From: Dehalococcoidia bacterium UBA3254
GTDB taxonomy: Bacteria > Chloroflexota > Dehalococcoidia > Dehalococcoidales > UBA3254
Length of the DNA: 13,588 nt
Assembly: GCA_002362735.1 (NCBI GenBank)
Contig: DEUU01000232.1
Location: forward strand, 1 to 13,588
Reading direction: 5' to 3'
Positions 1 to 5,803 of the stretch are shown here, piece by piece. Position numbers and translations under genes: made by a program. Numbering within the stretch: the first letter of the stretch is position 1; every line of letters starts with the position of its first letter. Below the pieces are notes generated by a model that had not been told where the DNA came from, did not search any database, and saw only the letters and a program-made list of their open reading frames with translations.

Positions 1-1152
1 GATAGCCTGTCCATCAAGTGCTTTGAAGTGAAGATAAGCTGTGGAGCAAATGGATCTGTCAGTTCCTCGGGCACTGTAACTGCCAGCTACGGTGAGAGCC
101 CGGTGTTCACCATCAGCCCTTCTACGGGCTTCCATATTAGTGATGTTCTGGTGGACGGCAGCTCGATCGGATCGGTAAACAGCTATACGTTCAATAACAT
201 TGTTTCGAACCATACCCTTTCAGCGACTTTTGCCCCCGATCAATATAATTTGACGGTTACGACCACGGGAAATGGCGGTGTAAACAAAGATCCCGATCAG
301 GCTTCTTACATTAATAGCAGCTCGGTTACTTTAACTGCCGTCCCTGCCTCCGGGTGGAGCTTCAGCGGATGGAGCGGAGATTTGACCGGTACCACCAATC
401 CGGTCACTGTGACGATGGATGGAAATAAAAATGTTACGGCGACTTTTTCACAGATCATGAAAACCTTGACAGTGACCAGCGGAGCTAACGGTTCGGTGTC
501 GCAGCCAGGGACGGGGACATACTCCTATAGCGCTGGAAGCTTGGTGAACCTTCAAGCTGTCGCTGACTCCGGTTTTGCATTTGTCAACTGGACGGGCGAT
601 GTGAGTAAAGTGGCGGATGTGAATGCGGCTTCTACTACCATCATCATGGATGGCGACTATAATGTTCAAGCGAACTTCATTGCAACATATACCCTGACAA
701 TAGTCGGCAAACCGGGCGGTATGGTAACTGGCCCCGGCACTGGAACTTTCACGTTTAATCAGGGTGCGGTGGTAAATCTGGTGGCAGTTAGTGAGCCGCT
801 TGGATACGAGTTTGATGTATGGGAAGGTCAAACAAGCACTGTTGCCGATGTACACCAGGCATCTACTACAATCACCATGAATGGAAATTATACGATCAAT
901 CCTAAATTTGCCTCCGTCCCGATCAGGACCTTGACTATATTGACTCAGGGGGTCGGGGATGTGAGTCAGCCTGGAGTGGGGATGTTCAGTTATAACCATG
1001 GCACAGTCGTAAATCTAGTGGCTGTACCCGGTCCCGGTGGTCATTTCAATCTCTGGATCGGAGATACTCTCCAAATACTGGATATACTGGCAGGCAGTAC
1101 GACGATTACGATGAATGGCGATTATAATATTACGGCTGTCTTCTTTCCATAG
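1..1152 (+). CDS. InlB-like repeat surface/secreted protein, 3' part
   Basis: The reading frame is open to base 1, so the N-terminus is missing and no start codon can be assigned; the GTG at 28 has no ribosome binding site and falls inside a repeat. The visible ~383 residues hold about five tandem units of roughly 70 residues. Each starts with a pattern like LTVTSGANGSVS, has an aromatic G-W/D-W core (e.g. FVNWTGD) and ends with TITMNGDYNITAVF. This is the pattern of divergent InlB B-repeat / bacterial repeat domains, beta-rich modules common in exported adhesin-like proteins. Units 3-5 are more alike than units 1-2. The protein stops right after the last unit, with no LPXTG, transmembrane segment or other anchor at the C-terminus. 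Any signal peptide or catalytic domain would lie upstream of the window. The repeat type is seen with good confidence; function and location are inferred. Confidence 0.75.
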   Translation, partial: DSLSIKCFEVKISCGANGSVSSSGTVTASYGESPVFTISPSTGFHISDVLVDGSSIGSVNSYTFNNIVSNHTLSATFAPDQYNLTVTTTGNGGVNKDPDQASYINSSSVTLTAVPASGWSFSGWSGDLTGTTNPVTVTMDGNKNVTATFSQIMKTLTVTSGANGSVSQPGTGTYSYSAGSLVNLQAVADSGFAFVNWTGDVSKVADVNAASTTIIMDGDYNVQANFIATYTLTIVGKPGGMVTGPGTGTFTFNQGAVVNLVAVSEPLGYEFDVWEGQTSTVADVHQASTTITMNGNYTINPKFASVPIRTLTILTQGVGDVSQPGVGMFSYNHGTVVNLVAVPGPGGHFNLWIGDTLQILDILAGSTTITMNGDYNITAVFFP

Positions 1153-1222
1153 GGAAGAACTGAGAGGGGATCATCTGAATTCATTAGAGAGATTGCAAAC
1201 CGGTAATTGAAGAGAAATTAAA

Positions 1223-2386
1223 GTGGCCATAGAAGCGGTAACAAAAATAGAAATAAATGAAACGGAGTTGAATCAAATCCGGCTGGCGTTGTTTGGTGAA
1301 ATTAACAAACGTATCAATAGTGCTACCGCCCTTCCTGATTTGATTAAGCAAATCACTTCGATGGCTCAATCGGCCCTCAAAGCTTCGGCTTCATCAGTCC
1401 TCTTGCTTGACGAGAATAAACAGGAACTTTACTTCGAGGTGGCTGAAGGGACTGTCGGCTGCCAGCTGAAGAAAATCAGGATAAGTTCCCAATCCGGAAT
1501 CGCCGGATGGGTGGTCCGCAACGGCCGTCCTCTGATAATTAATGATGTGACCAGAGACGCACGGTTTTTTCAAACGGTGGATAAAAACACCGGCTTTATC
1601 ACTCGATCGATACTGGCAGTCCCGCTAATAGTCAGCGGCAAATTTGTGGGCGTTATTGAGGTGATTAATAAGTCCGATGGCGGCGATTTTACAGATACAG
1701 ATCTGGATATGATTACTCCGGTGGCATCAATAGCCGCGATCGCGATTGAGAATGCCAGGCTGCGCGATGGGGTAAACGAGGCCTGCAAAATGACCATCAA
1801 AGCCCTGGCAGCCACGATAGACGCCAAGGACCCCTATACTCGCGGGCATTCCCAGCGCGTCATGGAATATGCCTTAATCGGGGCTTGTTTTCTGAAGCTG
1901 TCCAGGGATGAGATTGAAGCTATTGAGTATGGCGCCATCCTGCATGACACGGGTAAGATTGGTATTCCGGACAATATCCTGAACAAAGCCGGGCCTCTAA
2001 ACCTGGAAGAAAGAAAAATAATGATCCAGCATCCGGTAATAGGAGCGAATATCATTGAAGATATTCCCTTTTTAAACAAAGCGCGGGAGTTTGTTTTGCA
2101 TCATCACGAAAGGTTTGACGGTCAAGGCTATCCTGATAAAATTGTCTCAGATCAAACATCTATCGGTACCTGGTTGATTGCAGTGGCGGATTCTTTTGAC
2201 AGCATGACTACAAATCGAGCTTACCGGGCGGCTTTATCCCGGGACCAGGCTATTTCAGAACTTCTTAAATGTTCCGGAAAGCAATTCTGCCCTGCCGCCG
2301 TAAATGCTTTCATTTCGGCTTTGAATTTAAAAAAGGATTCTCTTCCACTGAACTTGAAATGCGTTGAAGGAGAAACGGGTAAATGA
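1223..2386 (+). CDS. GAF-HD-GYP cyclic-di-GMP phosphodiesterase
   Basis: This is a 387-residue two-domain signalling enzyme. A GAF domain covers about residues 34-180 (LLLDENKQELYF, SGIAGWVVRNGRPLIINDV, SILAVPL, GVIEVINK). An HD-GYP domain covers about 190-367 and keeps the diagnostic residues: H209 (RGHSQRV), H241-D242 and K245 (HDTGKIGIPD), H270 (QHPVIGA), H294-H295-E296, D299-G300, GYP 302-304 and D323 (ADSFDSM). All metal ligands expected of an active phosphodiesterase appear present, so it should hydrolyse c-di-GMP to pGpG or GMP in the cytoplasm, with the GAF domain as sensor. A late family motif usually reading G-x-QFDP is GKQFCP here (Cys for Asp). There is no signal peptide or membrane segment. 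The GTG start is the only reasonable one: an in-frame stop lies at 1208 and the ribosome site is weak (GAGAAA). The stop overlaps the next start by ATGA. No clear promoter was seen in 1153-1222. Confidence 0.9.
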   Translation: MAIEAVTKIEINETELNQIRLALFGEINKRINSATALPDLIKQITSMAQSALKASASSVLLLDENKQELYFEVAEGTVGCQLKKIRISSQSGIAGWVVRNGRPLIINDVTRDARFFQTVDKNTGFITRSILAVPLIVSGKFVGVIEVINKSDGGDFTDTDLDMITPVASIAAIAIENARLRDGVNEACKMTIKALAATIDAKDPYTRGHSQRVMEYALIGACFLKLSRDEIEAIEYGAILHDTGKIGIPDNILNKAGPLNLEERKIMIQHPVIGANIIEDIPFLNKAREFVLHHHERFDGQGYPDKIVSDQTSIGTWLIAVADSFDSMTTNRAYRAALSRDQAISELLKCSGKQFCPAAVNAFISALNLKKDSLPLNLKCVEGETGK

Positions 2387-3198
2387 CTCTGAATTACCGG
2401 ATAAAAAGCCGAGAGGCAGAGGGAACTTTAGGCATTGGCATTTTAGGCGCCCATTGCCGTGAGGCAAGGGATAAAAAATGTATGTCCTTACTGATCAACC
2501 AAGAAATAGCCATAGATGCCGGGGGCTTGACCTCTTCATTATCGATCGAACAGCAAACACGGCTAAAAGTTATATTATTAACTCATCCTCATTATGATCA
2601 TATCAAGGACATCCCGCTGCTGGCTCTGAATTTATTCCGCCAGGGTCAGAGTATTGATGTGTACGGCTCTGCAGATACATGTAATGCGATAATAATCCAT
2701 TTTCTTAACGGAAGTATCTATCCGGATTTTCAAAACATACCGCTTGAAAAACCGACCATCAGGTTCAATATTGTAGAACCTTTGAAACCTTTCACCGTGG
2801 AAGGGATGAATATAGTGGCTTTTCCGGTGAATCATCCTGGCGGTTCATTTGGGTATCAGGTTTGCAATAGCGAAGGCAGGGGCTTTTTTTACACTTCGGA
2901 TACCGGTCCCGGATTGTTAAATTGCTGGAGCAATATCTTTTCTGATTTGATACTTGTGGACGTAACATTTCCTGATTGTGACCAGGATTTTGCCATAAAA
3001 ACGGGACATCTTACACCCCGGCTACTCGGAGAAGAACTGGTGTGTCTCAGAGAAATAAAAGGTTCTATTCCACGTGTAATCGTGGTGCATAGCGATCCAG
3101 ATTTGGAAAGCACAATTCGTTCAGAAATAGCTGAAATATCAGGAATATTAAAAATTCAAATCGAGATGGCTTACGAGGGTATGCAGATCGTAGTTTAA
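2383..3198 (+). CDS. MBL-fold hydrolase resembling class II cyclic-nucleotide phosphodiesterase
   Basis: This is a 271-residue metallo-beta-lactamase-fold protein. The metal motif HPHYDH sits at residues 68-73, with further candidate ligands H151 (VNHPGGS), D173 (YTSDTG) and H236 (VVHSDP). The stretch after the first motif (TCNAIIIHFLNGSIYPDF, about 99-116) and the later GHLTPRLLGEEL (208-219) resemble the class II cAMP phosphodiesterase family (yeast Pde1, Vibrio CpdP), whose members carry a similar 'HxFN..IWPdF' and 'GHLSP..LI.EL'. That family hydrolyses 3',5'-cyclic nucleotides. The assignment is by recalled motif, not alignment; a generic beta-lactamase-like hydrolase is the alternative. 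Translation is coupled to the HD-GYP gene by a 4-bp overlap, with GGAG about ten bases upstream of the ATG. The pairing with a c-di-GMP phosphodiesterase suggests a shared role in second-messenger turnover (inference). No signal peptide is visible, so it should be cytoplasmic. Confidence 0.7.
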   Translation: MTLNYRIKSREAEGTLGIGILGAHCREARDKKCMSLLINQEIAIDAGGLTSSLSIEQQTRLKVILLTHPHYDHIKDIPLLALNLFRQGQSIDVYGSADTCNAIIIHFLNGSIYPDFQNIPLEKPTIRFNIVEPLKPFTVEGMNIVAFPVNHPGGSFGYQVCNSEGRGFFYTSDTGPGLLNCWSNIFSDLILVDVTFPDCDQDFAIKTGHLTPRLLGEELVCLREIKGSIPRVIVVHSDPDLESTIRSEIAEISGILKIQIEMAYEGMQIVV

Positions 3199-3244
3199 AG
3201 GGTTCTTCTTTTCACCCAGCTTTTTTTCACCAATAATGCTTGTG

Positions 3245-3273
3245 TTGAACTCCTTATGTTTTGATGCGATAAT
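3245..3273 (+). promoter_or_regulatory. Sigma-70-type promoter of the second MBL hydrolase
   Basis: TTGAAC (3245-3250) and GATAAT (3268-3273) are separated by exactly 17 bases. The predicted transcription start near 3280 leaves a leader of about 20 bases carrying GAGGAG (3288-3293) ahead of the ATG at 3300. It suggests this gene is transcribed separately from the preceding pair. Confidence 0.5.
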
Positions 3274-3299
3274 GGGTCAAACCTTTCGAGGAGAACAAA

Positions 3300-4097
3300 A
3301 TGAGTATCAAGGTTCGCTGGCTGGGATGTGCTTGCTTCGAGGTTATACTTCCTTCGGGAAAGGTGCTGATTACAGACCCTTTTATCGATTATTCTCCGTC
3401 TTCACCCATCAAGGCTGATCAACTGACCGGGGCAGACTATGTCTCTTTAACTCATACTCACTTCGATCACTGCACGGATGTCGGTTTCCTGGTAAAAAAA
3501 TATCATTCCAAAGTAATCTGTCCTGTTTCTATGGCGGGACGGCTGATCGAATTCTTTAACCTGGACTGGACGCAGGTGATTCGGGTCAGGGCAGGAGACC
3601 GGGTTGTTTTTGACGATCTCCAGGTAGAAGTAAAACGGGCTGAACACATTCATTTACACTATACTCGGGAAGAAGAGCTGAAAGCTTTTTACCCATCACC
3701 GCTTAACGAAATGATGCCAGCTATGATTACGGCCGGTTTGCACCAGATGCCCGTCCGGGATATGGAGATGGTCAACTATGTTTTTCAGACCGGTGATAAT
3801 CTGAGGATATTGATGTATGGAGGTATTACCGCCGACTATCTGGTACATGAGATAGTCCAATCTCACCCCAATATTGCCTTATTCCAATCTTTGGACCCGG
3901 CTTACGTGGCCGAATTTGCGGCTCTTTGCGGTGCGGAAGTGATAATCCCTTACCATCATGATATGAAGATAGAAGATACCCACCGCCTGTCCAGGAGTCT
4001 GGCAAAGCTTCTGGCAACCATGTCTAAAGCAAAGTGCCTAGATATCGAACATGGGAAGTGGTATAAGCTGGGAATGGGAGTGGCGAACAGTATTTAG
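3300..4097 (+). CDS. UlaG-like metal-dependent hydrolase (MBL fold)
   Basis: This is a 265-residue beta-lactamase-fold protein. It begins with the WLGCACFEV strand typical of the UlaG/UPF0173-like branch, then ITDPFID (24-30) and the metal motif HTHFDH (52-57). Later candidate ligands are H116/H118 (AEHIHLH) and H219/H220 (PYHHD). The position that normally carries the bridging Asp (a GD motif after a beta strand) reads MYGGI at 172-176, so one metal ligand may be absent or supplied differently. The family acts on varied phosphodiester, lactone or thioester substrates; none can be named here. A good ribosome site (GAGGAG, six bases before ATG) fixes the start, and a promoter precedes it. It follows another MBL protein by about 100 bases, but the two share little sequence beyond the metal motif, so recent duplication is unlikely. 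It is probably soluble and cytoplasmic. Confidence 0.7.
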   Translation: MSIKVRWLGCACFEVILPSGKVLITDPFIDYSPSSPIKADQLTGADYVSLTHTHFDHCTDVGFLVKKYHSKVICPVSMAGRLIEFFNLDWTQVIRVRAGDRVVFDDLQVEVKRAEHIHLHYTREEELKAFYPSPLNEMMPAMITAGLHQMPVRDMEMVNYVFQTGDNLRILMYGGITADYLVHEIVQSHPNIALFQSLDPAYVAEFAALCGAEVIIPYHHDMKIEDTHRLSRSLAKLLATMSKAKCLDIEHGKWYKLGMGVANSI

Positions 4098-4123
4098 GGT
4101 TTATACAAAACCAGTAAAGATGC

Positions 4124-4160
4124 TTGACAATCCAGTCTAAAGATGTTAATTTAATTATAT
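4124..4160 (+). promoter_or_regulatory. Promoter region of hrcA-grpE-dnaK
   Basis: A perfect -35 hexamer TTGACA lies at 4124-4129. The following 25 bases are strongly AT-rich, but the -10 is not unique: GTTAAT (4145-4150, spacer 15) and TTTAAT (4150-4155, spacer 20) are the closest matches. Either would place the transcription start inside or just before the CIRCE operator, the usual geometry for HrcA repression. Confidence 0.55.
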
Positions 4161-4189
4161 ATTAGCAGTCGACGTCGTCGACTGCTAAT
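4161..4189 (+). promoter_or_regulatory. CIRCE operator (HrcA binding site), variant
   Basis: TTAGCAGTC (4162-4170), nine bases, then GACTGCTAA (4180-4188). This is the architecture of CIRCE (TTAGCACTC-N9-GAGTGCTAA) with one compensated change per arm (C to G at arm position 7, and G to C on the other side). The dyad runs further than usual: counting the spacer and flanking bases, arms of 13 bp (4161-4173 and 4177-4189) surround only three bases, GTC. It sits between the promoter and the hrcA ribosome site, so HrcA binding should block transcription of the whole operon. Confidence 0.9.
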
Positions 4190-4194
4190 GGAGG
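4190..4194 (+). promoter_or_regulatory. Ribosome binding site deciding the hrcA start
   Basis: GGAGG lies five bases before a GTG at 4200. The in-frame ATG at 4188 overlaps this site and the end of CIRCE and has nothing suitable upstream, so GTG 4200 is the better start. It also yields the usual HrcA beginning (x-LTPRTE). Confidence 0.75.
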
Positions 4195-4199
4195 CAAAG

Positions 4200-5252
4200 G
4201 TGTTAACTCCGAGAACGGAAACAATCTTAAAATCAATCATTAACTGGTATATAGACCACGCTTTGCCGGTGTCTTCGCAGTGTCTGGTACATGATTATGA
4301 TTTGGGCGTCAGTTCGGCTACGGTCAGGAATGAAATGGCCTTTCTGGAGCAGGAAGGTTATATCATCAGGCCGCACACATCAGCAGGCAGCATTCCTTCG
4401 GATAAAGGGTACCGCTTTTACGTTGGTTCACTGGATGAAGTAGCTCTTCCGATCTCCGAACAGCGTATGATTAACCACCTTTTTCATCAGGTGGAAGGCA
4501 GAATGGATGAATGGTTAAGTTTGGCGGCGGCTATTATTTCACGATTATCCAGGAATACGGCTGTGATCACTGTTCCCAAACCGGCGGATTGTCAGTTCCG
4601 GCACGTTGAGCTGGTCTCGATCCAGGAATGTCTGGTATTGCTTATACTGGTGCTTCGCGGCGCCCGCATTAAACAGCAGCTTTTGACGATAGAGAGTCCG
4701 ATCTCCCAGGGCGAGCTGACCGCGATTTCTAGTAGAATGAATGAGGAATATTCTGGATTAACGGGGTCAGAGATTCAGACAAAGGGGTTGAAAATAACTC
4801 CGCTAATGAAGCAAATGACAGAAAACCTGGCTAAAATCATGCAAGATGAGGATGAGCAGGGGTACAATCAGTCTTACCTTGAGGGTTTTCATTATATGCT
4901 GAACCAGCCGGAATTTTCTCACAATCAGAGGATATTATCGATTATGGAATTGCTGGAACACAGGGCGATGCTTGGATCGATTCTGCCCCCTAATCAAGAG
5001 AATAAGCAGGTGACCGTAGTTATCGGGAGTGAAAACAAAGCCGAGGTAGCCCAGGATTGCAGTCTGGTGATAAGCCGCTACGGTCTTCCAGAAGAAGCCA
5101 GTGGCACCATTGTCGTCGTAGGTCCTACTCGTATGGCGTATCCCAGGGTGATTTCAGCTGTTAGCTATTTGTCGATATTACTGAGCAGTCTGGTAGCAGA
5201 GCTTTACGGAGTCAATACCTTTACCAATTTCAATCCTGATAACACAAATTAA
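4200..5252 (+). CDS. hrcA: Heat-inducible transcription repressor HrcA
   Basis: HrcA is the dimeric repressor that binds CIRCE and is kept active by chaperonin. The 350-residue length fits the family. The N-terminal winged helix (about 1-80) contains LTPRTETILKSI, then VSSATVRNEMAFLEQEGYI (37-55) and PHTSAGSIPSDKGYRFYV (58-75). The C-terminal GAF-like/dimerisation region includes SIMELLEHR and the family signature GPTRMAYPRVISAVSYLS. Three winged-helix positions depart from the consensus as I recall it: PVGS-(K/R) reads PVSSQ (23-27), and SAGRIP reads SAGSIP (Ser64 for the near-invariant Arg). The operator is also a variant, see findings. It is the first gene of the operon and is autoregulated through CIRCE; grpE follows after ten bases. 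An ATG start at 4188 would add four residues but is less likely. Confidence 0.95.
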   Translation: MLTPRTETILKSIINWYIDHALPVSSQCLVHDYDLGVSSATVRNEMAFLEQEGYIIRPHTSAGSIPSDKGYRFYVGSLDEVALPISEQRMINHLFHQVEGRMDEWLSLAAAIISRLSRNTAVITVPKPADCQFRHVELVSIQECLVLLILVLRGARIKQQLLTIESPISQGELTAISSRMNEEYSGLTGSEIQTKGLKITPLMKQMTENLAKIMQDEDEQGYNQSYLEGFHYMLNQPEFSHNQRILSIMELLEHRAMLGSILPPNQENKQVTVVIGSENKAEVAQDCSLVISRYGLPEEASGTIVVVGPTRMAYPRVISAVSYLSILLSSLVAELYGVNTFTNFNPDNTN

Positions 5253-5256
5253 GGAG
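5251..5256 (+). promoter_or_regulatory. Ribosome binding site deciding the grpE start
   Basis: AAGGAG overlaps the hrcA stop codon. It abuts a TTG at 5257 (no spacing) but stands six bases before the in-frame GTG at 5263, which is therefore the likelier start. Confidence 0.7.
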
Positions 5257-5262
5257 TTGACC

Positions 5263-5799
5263 GTGGTACAATCGGATTCTGAGAACGAAAAAAGTCTTCC
5301 TCAGGAAGCACCGGGTGAAATCGAAGAATTAAAGAAAGCGCTGGAAGAAGCCAAAACCAGCGCGGAAGCGAACTTGATTAAATATCAGAGAGCTCAGGCG
5401 GATTTCGTTAACTACAAACGTTTTACAGAGCAGGAGAAAATAGAGACCTGTAAAAACGCAAATGCTAATTTGATACTAAATATTTTACCGATCATCGATG
5501 ATTTTGAACGGGCTTTATCCGCTATTCCACCTGAAGAAATGGAACAGAAATGGGCGGAAGGTTTAAAGCTGATAGACCGCAAATTTCGTGATACACTTGA
5601 GAAACAGGGGGTAGCTTCTATCTTAACTCTGGGAATGGAATTCGATCCCCGTTTTATGGAAGCCTTAACCATGGGTAAGGGAAAACGGGATATGGTGGTC
5701 CAGGAAATAGAGAAAGGTTATAGATTACAGGATAAAGTGATTCGCCCGGCCAAAGTAGTTGTCGGAAACGGTGAATTAGAGGCTAAAAAGGAGGAATAA
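5263..5799 (+). CDS. grpE: Nucleotide exchange factor GrpE
   Basis: GrpE speeds ADP release from DnaK in the cytoplasmic Hsp70 cycle. The 178-residue protein has an acidic N-terminus, a long helical coiled-coil region (about 17-75, [13 protein letters not shown] through [13 protein letters not shown]), the helix [12 protein letters not shown], and a C-terminal beta domain with [14 protein letters not shown] and the late signature [17 protein letters not shown]. The usual His in 'FDPxxHEA' is Met here. The GTG start is chosen on ribosome-site spacing; TTG 5257 would add two residues. It lies between hrcA and dnaK with tight spacing (dnaK begins four bases after the stop), so it should be co-transcribed under CIRCE control. 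Confidence 0.95.
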   Translation: MVQSDSENEKSLPQEAPGEIEELKKALEEAKTSAEANLIKYQRAQADFVNYKRFTEQEKIETCKNANANLILNILPIIDDFERALSAIPPEEMEQKWAEGLKLIDRKFRDTLEKQGVASILTLGMEFDPRFMEALTMGKGKRDMVVQEIEKGYRLQDKVIRPAKVVVGNGELEAKKEE

Positions 5800-5803
5800 T
5801 CAC

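Noticed and set aside
448..999. Long open frame on the - strand inside the repeat protein gene
   Set aside because: It is antisense to a clear repeat protein, resembles nothing, and has no credible start signals.
3200..3227. Possible terminator: GGGT/ACCC pair followed by seven T
   Set aside because: The stem is only 4 bp with a 10-base loop, too weak to call an intrinsic terminator, although the T-run is suggestive.
4098..4112. Small hairpin GGTTT/AAACC after the UlaG-like gene
   Set aside because: The stem is AT-rich with five pairs and no T-run, so it is not a convincing terminator.
4188..4199. ATG start for hrcA
   Set aside because: The ATG overlaps the operator and the Shine-Dalgarno sequence itself; GTG 4200 has correct spacing and the canonical N-terminus.
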